From Bacteroidales bacterium UBA4347 (GTDB taxonomy: Bacteria; Bacteroidota; Bacteroidia; Bacteroidales; P3), in the NCBI GenBank assembly GCA_002394185.1, contig DGTB01000110.1:1-10864 (forward strand): 10,864 bases of DNA. The letters run 5' to 3'. How positions within the stretch are numbered: the stretch's first letter is position 1; every line of letters begins with the position of its first letter. Below, in pieces: positions 1-7,294 of this stretch. The notes beneath the pieces were generated by a model that worked only from the letters and a program-made list of their open reading frames with translations, was not told the DNA's origin and searched no databases. A program made the position numbers and the translations under genes.

Positions 1-64
1 ACTATATAAGAACAATATAAGATATACCGAATTGGATACGTATTATGTACCTCTTGGGTGGGGG

Positions 65-1336
65 TTATCGGACAAGGTGCCGGCGGTAGGTTTTGGCGGC
101 GAGGAGGGCGGCGGCCAGGAAGGCCAGGATGATGAGCAATGCGCTGGCAGCCATGTGGATGACGGATATGCCGAAGGGCAGTCGCAGCACCACGGCGGCA
201 GGGGCGGTGAAGGGCACGAAGGTGAGCCATTGGGCCAGGGTGCCGTCGGGGCTCTGCAGCAGCAGGGGTATGAGCATCAGGCAAATGAGCAGTGGCGAGA
301 GCAGCAGGAGGACCCACTGCAGGGCGTCGGCGTCGCTGTCCAGGCGGGCGGCGAGGGCGGCGAGGAGGGCGCCGTAGAGCAGATAGCCCAGCAGGAAGAA
401 GGCCAGGAAGACTCCTGCCACCAGGGGCAGGTTGATGGCTGTGAGCCCCTGCACGGTCTCGTCGACGAGGGTGACGGAGGTGTTGTATTGTGCTGTGGCT
501 TCGGCGCCTTTGGTGGCTATGGCGCGGGCGGTCTGCTGCTCGCGCGCCTGGGCGAAGAGGTCGGGGTTGGCATGCTGTATGGCGCCGATGGCGGCGGTGG
601 CGAGGAGCACCCAGAGCACGAGTTGCGTCAGGGCTGTCAGGGCCACGCCGCTGATTTTGCCCACCATGAGTTGCACGGGGTGCACCGAGGCGGCCACCAC
701 TTCGGCCACGCGGGTGGCTTTCTCCTCCTGCACGCTGCGCATCACCTGCACACCGAAGACGATGAGCGCCAGCGCCATCAATACCGCCAGCACGGCGGCC
801 AGCACGCCTTTGACGCGGGCAAAGCTTTCGTGTCCCGTGGCGGCGTCGCGGGTGTGGAGGCGTATATCGGTGTTGGCGACGGAGCGGAAGACTTCGGAGT
901 CGAGGTGGTAGACATCTTCGAGAATCGCGTTGCGGAGCTGCATCTGGAGTTGCCCGGCGATGTATTGCTGCAAAGCCATGGGAGGCTCGGAGGCGCGATG
1001 GTAGAGGAAGGCGTCGCGGGGAATGGTGGTTTCGCGAGAGGGGATATAGAGGATGGCGGCAATGCGAGAGTCTTTGTCCATCTCGTTGTGGGCATAGTCG
1101 AGGGTGGGCATGCGCCGGAAGGATACCTTGTCGGAGGGGCGCAGGGAGTGGTCGAAGAGGCCTGTCTCGTCAACCACCAGCACTTCGGCCTGCTCGGCGT
1201 TGCGGTTGGCGGCCACCACGGGCAGTGCATAGAGGGCGGCGAGCAGCAGGGGTACCAGCAGGGTGAGCACCCAGAAGGAGGGGCGTCGCAGACGCAGGCG
1301 GTATTCGCGTGCAAGGATGAGGAGGGTCTTCTTCAT
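65..1336 (-). CDS. ABC-2 type transporter permease (NatB-like)
   Basis: Integral membrane half of an ABC exporter; the substrate cannot be told from sequence. The 423-residue protein starts with a basic stretch (MKKTLLILAREYRLRLRR) and a first membrane segment at about 21-43. A soluble extracytoplasmic domain follows (about 45-175), then five hydrophobic segments at about 177-197, 228-252, 302-330, 338-360 and 393-416. Just after the second segment sits the conserved ABC-2 coupling stretch EEKATRVAEVV (about 204-214), continuing to GKISG near 226-230, which in this family contacts the ATPase. This layout is that of the NatB/ABC-2 family found in Bacteroidota. The ATG overlaps the stop of the ATPase gene upstream (ATGA), so the two are very likely translationally coupled and form one transporter. 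It is the last gene of the operon. In the 64 bases beyond its stop I see no clear terminator. The family call is firm; the transported compound is unknown. Confidence 0.88.
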   Translation of the reverse strand: MKKTLLILAREYRLRLRRPSFWVLTLLVPLLLAALYALPVVAANRNAEQAEVLVVDETGLFDHSLRPSDKVSFRRMPTLDYAHNEMDKDSRIAAILYIPSRETTIPRDAFLYHRASEPPMALQQYIAGQLQMQLRNAILEDVYHLDSEVFRSVANTDIRLHTRDAATGHESFARVKGVLAAVLAVLMALALIVFGVQVMRSVQEEKATRVAEVVAASVHPVQLMVGKISGVALTALTQLVLWVLLATAAIGAIQHANPDLFAQAREQQTARAIATKGAEATAQYNTSVTLVDETVQGLTAINLPLVAGVFLAFFLLGYLLYGALLAALAARLDSDADALQWVLLLLSPLLICLMLIPLLLQSPDGTLAQWLTFVPFTAPAAVVLRLPFGISVIHMAASALLIILAFLAAALLAAKTYRRHLVR

Positions 1337-1944
1337 AGCTGAAGGGTTTTGTGGCAGAGGCTGGCGGCGGCCTCGGCATTGTGTGTGGAGAGGAGAATGG
1401 CAGTGCCGGCATGGCTGAGGCGTTCGATTTCAGCGCGCAGCATGGCCGAGTTGTCGGCGTCGAAACCCGAGAAAGGTTCGTCGAGAACCAGCAGGCGGGG
1501 CCTGTGCACCACGGAGGAGATGAACTGCACTTTCTGCTGCATGCCTTTGCTGAGGCGGTTGGCCGGGCGGTTCCACCATTCGGAGGCTCCCAGCCGGTCG
1601 AACCATTGCCGCGCTTCGGCCAGAGCGTCGGCCCGGCTCATGCCTTTGAGGCGTGCGAGGTAGAGCACCTGCTCGCCTACGCGCATGTGGCGGTAGAGGC
1701 CTCTCTCTTCGGGCAGGTAGCCTACGGCGGCGAGGTCGTCGCGCGTCATGGGGTGGCCGTCGAAGAGAAGGGTGCCGCTGTCGGCTTCGAGGATGCGGTT
1801 GACGATGCGCAAAAGGGTGGTTTTGCCGGCCCCGTTGGCACCGAGGATGCCCACCACTTCGCCGCAATCGGCGGTGAAGCTGATGCCGTCGAGGACGCGC
1901 TGGGTGCCATAGGATTTGCTGAGGTTGTCGGCTTGGAGTAGCAT
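1333..1944 (-). CDS. ABC transporter ATP-binding protein, C-terminally short (NatA-like)
   Basis: ATP-binding subunit that should power the permease encoded next. The 203 residues hold a full nucleotide-binding core: Walker A GANGAGKT (35-42), the YLPEERGLY region standing at the Q-loop (76-84), signature LSKGMQQKVQ (131-140), Walker B LLVLDEP with D-loop SGFD (151-162), and the switch histidine in STHN (H188). Start chosen at the ATG at 1944 because MLLQADNLSKSYG is the usual NatA-type N-terminus; the frame stays open a further 1.6 kb upstream, but that part is an arginine- and proline-rich shadow of the BatA-domain gene. The start lies 5 bases after that gene's stop. Oddity: NatA-type proteins of this kind usually run to about 300 residues with an accessory C-terminal domain; this one stops 15 residues after the switch histidine, where the next gene begins with an ATGA overlap. 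It may be a working minimal ATPase or a deletion derivative. Confidence 0.88.
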   Translation of the reverse strand: MLLQADNLSKSYGTQRVLDGISFTADCGEVVGILGANGAGKTTLLRIVNRILEADSGTLLFDGHPMTRDDLAAVGYLPEERGLYRHMRVGEQVLYLARLKGMSRADALAEARQWFDRLGASEWWNRPANRLSKGMQQKVQFISSVVHRPRLLVLDEPFSGFDADNSAMLRAEIERLSHAGTAILLSTHNAEAAASLCHKTLQL

Positions 1945-1949
1945 ATAGG

Positions 1950-3977
1950 CTATGATTTTACTTGGGGTTTTCGATGAATTTTCAGCAGGAGGGTCTCGGC
2001 CAGGAGGGCGGTTAAAGCCAGGAGGATGCACCAGTGCCAGAGGGGGGTGCCCCCTTCGCGGGAGCGTATCTCCTGGTCGAGGGGTTTGGCGGTGTTGCGC
2101 ACAAGTGAGTAGCCTGGCCGGTCGTCGAGGAGGTTCTCGATTTCGCTTTGCGTGAGGAAGTCGAGGTCCGACTCGAGGCGCGGGTGGTTGAAGGCGAGGT
2201 GCTCCTCGTTGCCAAGGAGGTAGATGCCGTCGTCGGTGAGTTCGCCGTGGAGCAGCAGGGCGCTGCGGTTGCCGATGCGGCGCAGGTCGGGCAGGAGGGA
2301 GGTGGCTGTGTTGCGGGCTTTGAGTTCGGGTGGTGTGGCGGTGGGGTCGTAGTTGCCTTGAAGGAAGATGGGGTTGCGGTCGCCGAGGGTATGGCTCGCA
2401 GTGGCCTGAGGACGGCTGTAGAGGGCCATGTTGTAGAGTGTGGGTACAAAGAGCGCCTGTGCCGTGAAGGAGGTCCATTCGTCGGTGAGGGGTGTGGTGA
2501 AGAGGTAGAGTCGGCCTTCGCCGTAGGGTGTGGAGCAGAGCAGGGGGGTGCCGTTGGCGAGGGTGATGATGTTCTGTCGCAGGGCTGCATTGTCGCCAAG
2601 GGTATAGTGGCCTTGCACGGAGGGCATTTCCATCTCGCTGCTGGTGCCGTTGAAGACTCCGCGGTAGAGACTGCTCTGGAAGTCTATTCCGTTGGCTTTG
2701 GCCGGACGCTTTTGCCAACGGTCGAGGGAGGGCGACTTCAGGAGGGAGAGGAGGGCGTTGATGGCCTCGGGCTTGGTGTCGGCGGGAGGTATCAGGGTCA
2801 GGGTGCCTCCCTGTTCGACCCAGCTGGCAAGGGCTTGGGCTTGGCCGGAGGGAATGTCGCGAGGTTCGTTGAGGACGATGAAGTTGAGCGTTGAAAGGTC
2901 GGAGGGTAGGGGTGCGACTTGATAGGATACGGCGGAGTCGTCGGCGAAAAGTCTGCGGAGATTGTCGTTGGGTGTGCCGGAGTCGACCTGCAGCATGCTG
3001 ATGCGGCTGCCGGCAAGGATGGCGAAGTGGTAGCGGTCGTCGAAGGTGATGGGGTAGTCGGTGATTTCCACACGACCATCGAGCCATCCGGCACTGTCGA
3101 TGGTGAAGCGGAGTGTGGTTTTGGCAGAGGCACCGGCGGGGATGTCGAGGGTGGCGATGGCGCGTTCGCGGCCGTTGACGATGAGGCGTACGGGGAGTTT
3201 TTCGGCGTCGGTGGCGCCGCCGTTGAGGACTGTGGCTTCGACGTTGACGCTGCCGCCGACGAAATAGGCCGGGGCGTCGAGGCGCAGGGTGTCGATGTAG
3301 AGGTTGTCGGTGGCTACGCCTTCGAGGGGCACGAGGGTGAAGAGGGCCAGGCTGTCGTCGGGAAGTGCATTGAGGTCGGCGATGGAGCGCTGGAAGTCGC
3401 TGACGAGGTAGGCATGACGGTTGGCGGCGCCGCTTTGGCGCATGAAGTCGCTTTGGCTTGCGGCCACCTCGCTGAGGTGACGGCTGGCGGGGGCGATGGC
3501 GAGGAGGTTGACGGCATCGAGGAATTCCTCGCGGCTCAGCCACCGGTATTCGCTGCCAGCCATGGAGTTGGAAAGGAGCTGGTAACGGTCGCCGGGACGA
3601 TAGGCTGCGACAATCTCACGGGCTTTCTGCTTGGCGGCTTCAAGTTGCGATCCGTCGCTGGTGCTGTTCTCCATGGAGAAGGAGTTGTCGAGATAGACGC
3701 TGACGACGGTGGCACCGGAATGGAGAGCCTGCCCGTTGCCGGGAATGGTGGGTTGGGCAAAGGCCAACACGAGAAAGACGATGGCCAGGCAACGCATGAG
3801 GAGCACCAACCAGCGGCGAAGGTTGCTCTGGCGGCGGCTTTCGGTCTGGAGGGCCTCGAGGCGGTCGACATTGCTGAAGTAGACCTTGCGGTAGCGGCGA
3901 AACTGGAAGAGGTGCACCGCAATGGGAATGGCTAAAGCGGTTAGCCCCCAGAGGAAAAGTGGTGCACCGAAAATCAC
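1950..3977 (-). CDS. BatA-domain membrane protein with vWA-like region
   Basis: Membrane-anchored protein of 675 residues of a Bacteroidota family whose exact role is unknown. The N-terminus (FGAPLFLWGLTALAIPIAVHLF) followed by a second membrane segment at about 55-75 is the BatA N-terminal double-transmembrane domain. Next comes a von Willebrand A-like region with a metal-site motif DNSFS (D97, S99, S101), then beta-rich domains, a GATase-1-like stretch around residues 330-400 (NFIVLNEPRD, WVEQGGTLTLIPP), and a C-terminal membrane segment at about 646-665 with a short basic tail. Most of the protein should therefore face the periplasm. It overlaps nth by 4 bases upstream (ATGA). BatA proteins often sit with MoxR ATPase, DUF58 and other Bat genes; none of those is beside it here, so it looks orphaned from that system. 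A link with the ABC transporter downstream is suggested only by co-transcription. Confidence 0.85.
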   Translation of the reverse strand: MIFGAPLFLWGLTALAIPIAVHLFQFRRYRKVYFSNVDRLEALQTESRRQSNLRRWLVLLMRCLAIVFLVLAFAQPTIPGNGQALHSGATVVSVYLDNSFSMENSTSDGSQLEAAKQKAREIVAAYRPGDRYQLLSNSMAGSEYRWLSREEFLDAVNLLAIAPASRHLSEVAASQSDFMRQSGAANRHAYLVSDFQRSIADLNALPDDSLALFTLVPLEGVATDNLYIDTLRLDAPAYFVGGSVNVEATVLNGGATDAEKLPVRLIVNGRERAIATLDIPAGASAKTTLRFTIDSAGWLDGRVEITDYPITFDDRYHFAILAGSRISMLQVDSGTPNDNLRRLFADDSAVSYQVAPLPSDLSTLNFIVLNEPRDIPSGQAQALASWVEQGGTLTLIPPADTKPEAINALLSLLKSPSLDRWQKRPAKANGIDFQSSLYRGVFNGTSSEMEMPSVQGHYTLGDNAALRQNIITLANGTPLLCSTPYGEGRLYLFTTPLTDEWTSFTAQALFVPTLYNMALYSRPQATASHTLGDRNPIFLQGNYDPTATPPELKARNTATSLLPDLRRIGNRSALLLHGELTDDGIYLLGNEEHLAFNHPRLESDLDFLTQSEIENLLDDRPGYSLVRNTAKPLDQEIRSREGGTPLWHWCILLALTALLAETLLLKIHRKPQVKS

Positions 3978-4630
3978 TGGTTGCCTCCTTTCTTGAGTGC
4001 TTTAAGGTTATAGTCACAGATGTCGGCAAGGAAGCAGGCCTCGCATTTAGGTTTGCGGGCCTGGCAGACGTAGCGGCCATGGAGGATAAGCCAGTGGTGG
4101 GCGGTGGAGAGTTTTTCGGCAGGGATATGTTTGACGAGGGTGCGTTCGGTTTCGAGCGGGGTCTTGGAGTTGCGGGTGAGGCCAATGCGGTTGGAGACAC
4201 GGAAAACGTGGGTGTCCACAGGCATGGCGGGGAGGTCGAAGACCACGGCAGCGACGACGTTGGCGGTTTTGCGTCCCACGCCGGGGAGGCGCTGGAGAGC
4301 GTCGATGTCGGAGGGCACAACGCCGCCGAACTCGGAGTCGAGCATGCGGGCCATGTCGGCCAGGTGGCGGCTCTTGCTGTTAGGGTAGGAGACGGAGTGG
4401 ATATAGGACAGGATGTCGTCGGCCGAGGCCTGGGCCATGGCGGCGGCATCGGGGTAGGCGGCGAAGAGGGCGGGGGTTACCATATTGACCCGTTTGTCGG
4501 TGCATTGCGCCGAGAGGATGACGGCCACCAACAGCTGGAATGGGTTGTCGTAGTGCAACTCGGTTTCGGCCACAGGCATCTCCCGTTCAAAACGGGCAAT
4601 CATCTGGTCATAGCGGTCTTGTGTCTTCAT
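3974..4630 (-). CDS. nth: Endonuclease III (DNA glycosylase/AP lyase)
   Basis: Base-excision repair enzyme that removes oxidised pyrimidines and cuts the abasic site by beta-elimination. The 218 residues show all hallmarks: the helix-hairpin-helix LPGVGRKTANVVA (115-127) with catalytic K121, the catalytic aspartate D139 in MPVDTHVFRVSNR, and a C-terminal [4Fe-4S] cluster motif C189-x6-C196-x2-C199-x5-C205. FQLLVAVILSAQCTDKRVN (31-49) is the conserved N-terminal helix region. Length and residue numbering are within one or two positions of the E. coli enzyme. Its start overlaps the stop of the upstream membrane phosphodiesterase-fold gene by 4 bases, and its stop overlaps the start of the BatA-domain gene by 4 bases, so it is translated in the middle of a coupled operon. 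The partners do not suggest a shared pathway. Very confident. Confidence 0.97.
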   Translation of the reverse strand: MKTQDRYDQMIARFEREMPVAETELHYDNPFQLLVAVILSAQCTDKRVNMVTPALFAAYPDAAAMAQASADDILSYIHSVSYPNSKSRHLADMARMLDSEFGGVVPSDIDALQRLPGVGRKTANVVAAVVFDLPAMPVDTHVFRVSNRIGLTRNSKTPLETERTLVKHIPAEKLSTAHHWLILHGRYVCQARKPKCEACFLADICDYNLKALKKGGNQ

Positions 4631-5697
4631 GGTTTGTCGTTGAATTCGAGTGAGACAAGGACAGGGTAGTGGTCGGAGAGGTCGGATTTGATGCGGCGGT
4701 AGCTGAGGGTGGAGAATTGGGGGGAATGGAAGACCATGTCGATGCGGAATCGTGGGAAGCTGCCGTTGTAGGTGGTACAGAAACCCAGGCCTTTGTCGCG
4801 ATAGGTGTCAGAGAGGTATTTGGTGATTTGCGAATAGAGCCACGACGATGGTATATCATTCATGTCGCCGGCGAGAATGAGCGGCAGGGTGCACTCGCTG
4901 ACCAGTGGACGCAACTGTTCGTTCCATTCGGTCTCGTGACGGATGACGGTCTCTTTGGCTTTTCCCATGGTGCGTCGCGAAGTGGAGTCGATTTTCAGAT
5001 GGCGCATTTGCTCGATATCGGCACGGTCGTCGAGGTCGAATGCATAGCTGTCCATGTGGACACAGAGGAGGCGGAAGGGACGGTCGCCGTTGAGAATCTC
5101 GACAAGGACTTTCTGAAGGTCGACTCGTTTAACATAGGTGATGGGAAGCTTGGAGAAGATCACGGTGCCGCTGGGAGCGGTGTTGGAGCCTCGGGCACCG
5201 TAGTAGTGGTTGTAGCCCATGAGTTCGAGGCTGTCGGTGATGCTGAGCCCTTTGACGGCGACGTACTCCTGCAGGCAAAGCACCGTGGGCTGATATTCGC
5301 GCAGGAGGTCGAGGAAGCCCAGGGCGACCGAGTCTTTGGGAAGGGTCTCATAGTCGTTGCCACCGAAGTTGTGAACGTTGTAGCTGAGGAGTGTAATCAT
5401 GGACGGGTGTTCGTCGGCGGGGGGCACAGTGGAAGTCCCGCCAATCTGGAAAAAGAGTCCGATAAAGGTGTATCGGGCGGCAATGGCGGCAGTGGATATG
5501 AGAAACTGCCACTTGCCCATCAGAAGCCATAACAGCAGGAAAAAAATATTGATGCCAAGCATGGGTAGATAGCCGTAGGCCAGCACCGACGGCAGGATGT
5601 TCTTCGATGGGGCAATGACGCCTGCCAGCGTGGTGGCTATCAGTCCCAATGCTGCAACGATATTGAGTATCAGTAGTATGACCCTTATAATCTTCAT
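4627..5697 (-). CDS. Membrane-anchored endonuclease/exonuclease/phosphatase family protein
   Basis: Metal-dependent phosphodiesterase fold (EEP superfamily) carried on an N-terminal membrane domain; substrate unknown. Three hydrophobic segments lie at about 4-26, 36-60 and 66-85, followed by the catalytic domain from about residue 100. Active-site motifs appear in family order: SYNVHNF (N107), CLQEY (E144), VHMDS (H214), AGDMN (D278, N280), the RID aspartate near 320, and SDHYPV (D342, H343). The domain should sit in the periplasm or at the membrane surface. I place the start at the ATG at 5697 (MKIIRVILLILN, 356 residues). The frame can be extended 5 codons to a TTG at 5712, but that lies inside the predicted -7 promoter element. 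It is the first gene of the operon running to the ABC permease. Fold assignment is firm, function is not. Confidence 0.88.
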   Translation of the reverse strand: MKIIRVILLILNIVAALGLIATTLAGVIAPSKNILPSVLAYGYLPMLGINIFFLLLWLLMGKWQFLISTAAIAARYTFIGLFFQIGGTSTVPPADEHPSMITLLSYNVHNFGGNDYETLPKDSVALGFLDLLREYQPTVLCLQEYVAVKGLSITDSLELMGYNHYYGARGSNTAPSGTVIFSKLPITYVKRVDLQKVLVEILNGDRPFRLLCVHMDSYAFDLDDRADIEQMRHLKIDSTSRRTMGKAKETVIRHETEWNEQLRPLVSECTLPLILAGDMNDIPSSWLYSQITKYLSDTYRDKGLGFCTTYNGSFPRFRIDMVFHSPQFSTLSYRRIKSDLSDHYPVLVSLEFNDKP

Positions 5698-5709
5698 AAT
5701 TTTAAAATG

Positions 5710-5717
5710 CAAATGTA
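5710..5717 (-). promoter_or_regulatory. Predicted -7 promoter element for the minus-strand operon
   Basis: Read on the minus strand this is TACATTTG, an exact match to the Bacteroidota sigma-70-type -7 consensus TAnnTTTG. Transcription would begin about 5-7 bases downstream, leaving only a few bases before the ATG at 5697. No clean -33 TTTG is seen at the usual distance; a T-rich stretch formed by the complement of the GAAAARY heptamers lies there instead. Confidence 0.55.
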
Positions 5718-5729
5718 CACAAAATAAAT

Positions 5730-5757
5730 GAAAAATGAAAAACGAAAAGTGAAAAAT
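5730..5757. repeat. Four tandem 7-base repeats GAAAARY in the divergent promoter gap
   Basis: Four consecutive units on the plus strand: GAAAAAT, GAAAAAC, GAAAAGT, GAAAAAT, with a degenerate AAATAAAT just before. The block sits between the two divergent -7 elements and covers the place where the -33 element of the minus-strand promoter would be. The same 7-base purine-rich pattern (GRARARY) makes up the large repeat block inside mnmA. Confidence 0.65.
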
Positions 5758-5780
5758 GTGTATGATTCCACTTTTTTATG

Positions 5781-5788
5781 TATCTTTG
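5781..5788 (+). promoter_or_regulatory. Predicted -7 promoter element for aroE
   Basis: TATCTTTG matches the Bacteroidota -7 consensus TAnnTTTG exactly. The expected start of transcription is at about 5793-5796, within a few bases of the aroE ATG at 5798, so the mRNA would be leaderless or nearly so. This also argues against a longer aroE reading from 5756. There is no clear -33 TTTG at the expected distance. Confidence 0.6.
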
Positions 5789-5797
5789 CACGCTGAA

Positions 5798-6523
5798 ATG
5801 AAACGATTTGCACTGATAGGCAGACGGCTGGGTCATTCCTATTCCCAGCAGTGGTTCGAGGGGCTTTTCTCGCAACTTGGGCTGCATGACCATACCTATG
5901 CTTTGCACGAGATGCCCTCGCTTGCGGGCCTCCGACAGTGGGTGGAGTGCAACGGCATCTGTGGTTTCAATGTCACGGTGCCCTATAAACAGGAAATCAT
6001 TCCATATTTGGATGCGCTGGACGCCACTGCCATGGCTATCGGCGCCGTGAATTGCGTCACCGTTGAGGGCAACCGCCTTTTTGGACACAATACCGATGCA
6101 GGTGCATTCAAGCAAAGTCTGGAACATACAGGCTGGGATATACATCGGGCTTTTGTCCTCGGCACAGGTGGCGCGGCCCGAGCGGTAGCCTATGCGCTCC
6201 GTCAGATGGGAATTCCTTGCCAATATGTAAGCCGTACCCCTCGGGGAGACGACCAGATAGGTTACGAACAACTCTCCTCTTTCCATTCTCCGTCCGCCAC
6301 ACTTCTCGTCAACGCCACTCCCGTCGGCATGTACCCCGATATTGACAACAGCCCTGTCGCTGACCCTGATTTCCCCTATGTGTTCGACCTTACCTATAAT
6401 CCCTCGCCAACACGTCTCATGCGCGATGCGTCGATCCATGGCGCACAGGTGAAAGACGGCCTCGAAATGCTCCATCTGCAAGCCGAGATGAGCTGGGAAT
6501 TCTTCCGTCAGTGTGAGGTTTAG
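5798..6523 (+). CDS. aroE: Shikimate dehydrogenase (NADP+)
   Basis: Fourth step of the chorismate pathway: reduction of 3-dehydroshikimate to shikimate. The 241-residue protein, slightly short but normal for Bacteroidota, shows the shikimate site GHSYS (S14, S16), NVTVPYK with catalytic K64, AVNC (N85), and HNTDAGAF with catalytic D100. The dinucleotide-binding loop LGTGGAARAV lies at 121-130. NATPVGMYP (172-180) and the late LHLQA glutamine (Q228) complete the family signature. Start chosen at 5798 because MKRFALIGRRLGHSYS is the normal N-terminus and a consensus -7 element ends 10 bases upstream; the frame is open from 5756 but that stretch would lie within the promoter. It stands alone on the plus strand, and its stop overlaps the stop of the convergent glycosyltransferase gene by 4 bases, leaving no room for a terminator between them. 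Confidence 0.96.
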   Translation: MKRFALIGRRLGHSYSQQWFEGLFSQLGLHDHTYALHEMPSLAGLRQWVECNGICGFNVTVPYKQEIIPYLDALDATAMAIGAVNCVTVEGNRLFGHNTDAGAFKQSLEHTGWDIHRAFVLGTGGAARAVAYALRQMGIPCQYVSRTPRGDDQIGYEQLSSFHSPSATLLVNATPVGMYPDIDNSPVADPDFPYVFDLTYNPSPTRLMRDASIHGAQVKDGLEMLHLQAEMSWEFFRQCEV

Positions 6524-7284
6524 CTTTTTTTAGGTTCTGTCCAGAAGGTGTTGGCCCGGTTGACGGTGTCGGCATAGTACTGCTCCTCCTCGCTCAGGTG
6601 GGCGCTGTCCATATACCAGGGTCTGTGAATGGCTGTGCAGACACCGGCCACACGGATTCGCTCGCCGGTGTAGTGGTGCCCAATCTCGGTGTTGGGTTTG
6701 TGGAGGGCAAAGGTGGTGTCGATAGGTGCCAGATAGAGGTCGTTGCCCAAAGGCTTTTGCCAGAATTGTGCTTCCCACTCCCGCACCTTCTTCTTTTGCT
6801 CATAGCAGTCGGGTAGGTCGTCTATCCGCAGTGCATTGCCCACCTTCGCGGTGTAGGGCCGGGTGGTCAATATGCGATAGAACCGTTCCAAAAAGTCGTC
6901 AGGACACTCGTCGGGCAGGTAGATGTCCGAGTCGGTGTACACGAAGAACCGGTTGCGGAACTGCTTGTAGATGCCCGAGAGGACAAACGCCCTGAATCCA
7001 AGATTCTCCTCCAGACGGAATATCTTGTACGGTAACGTGTCGTAGTATTCGAGCAGCGGCGGATACGTCGAGTGGTTGTCGATGATGTAGAGGTTGCGGT
7101 ATCCGCGACGCTCCAGGCAGCCTATCAGGTCGCGCAGATAGGTGTAGTGGTTGTAGTTGTTGATGATGATGGGTATCTGCTTGCAATCCTTCACATGCCG
7201 TTCTGCAAAGAGGAAGTTGCGCACCTCCAGGGTATAATAGAAGAGGTGGTATTTCAAGTATCGACGGATGGTTTTGAAACTCAT
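6520..7284 (-). CDS. Small GT-A type glycosyltransferase
   Basis: Probable nucleotide-sugar glycosyltransferase of about 254 residues with no membrane segment, so cytoplasmic or membrane-associated. Features of the GT-A (family 2-like) fold are IPIIINNYNHYTYL (38-50, first beta strand and following loop), YIIDNHST (67-73), LEENLGFRAF (91-100), and the metal-binding motif YTDSDIYLP with DSD at 118-120. APIDTTFALH (186-195) and ALRIDDLPD (151-159) are further recognisable blocks. Start placed at 7284 (MSFKTIRRYLKYHLFYY), 10 bases after the stop of the DUF2807 gene; an in-frame ATG at 7320 would add 12 residues and overlap that gene by 26 bases. It is the last gene of the mnmA block. No other polysaccharide-synthesis gene is nearby, so the acceptor cannot be guessed. 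Fold call good; sugar and acceptor unknown. Confidence 0.82.
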   Translation of the reverse strand: MSFKTIRRYLKYHLFYYTLEVRNFLFAERHVKDCKQIPIIINNYNHYTYLRDLIGCLERRGYRNLYIIDNHSTYPPLLEYYDTLPYKIFRLEENLGFRAFVLSGIYKQFRNRFFVYTDSDIYLPDECPDDFLERFYRILTTRPYTAKVGNALRIDDLPDCYEQKKKVREWEAQFWQKPLGNDLYLAPIDTTFALHKPNTEIGHHYTGERIRVAGVCTAIHRPWYMDSAHLSEEEQYYADTVNRANTFWTEPKKS

Positions 7285-7294
7285 GGGGCATTGC

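Noticed and set aside
1..64. AT-rich segment with the palindrome ATACGTAT downstream of the ABC permease
   Set aside because: An 8-base palindrome alone is weak, and no terminator hairpin, promoter or gene could be supported.
32..1342. 436-codon plus-strand open frame opposite the ABC permease
   Set aside because: Gly/Gln/His-rich, low-complexity protein with no domain; the minus-strand frame shows a clear ABC-2 permease. Long antisense frames are expected from GC-rich codon use.
2041..2055. GC hairpin AGGGGG/CCCCCT near the 3' end of the BatA-domain gene
   Set aside because: It encodes an ordinary stretch (EGGTPLW) before the last membrane segment, is followed by coding sequence and has no T-run, so it is not a terminator and I see no sign of a repeat family.
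1945..3543. Upstream extension of the ABC ATPase frame, giving a 736-residue protein
   Set aside because: The added part is Arg/Pro/His-rich and lies in a different frame of the BatA-domain gene, which has real domains. The ATPase has a normal start at 1944.
2919..3935. 338-codon plus-strand open frame opposite the BatA-domain gene
   Set aside because: Gly/Val/Asp-rich shadow with no recognisable motif; the minus-strand gene is well supported.
5702..6481. 259-codon minus-strand open frame opposite aroE
   Set aside because: aroE has all catalytic motifs on the plus strand, and the frame ends across the divergent promoter gap.
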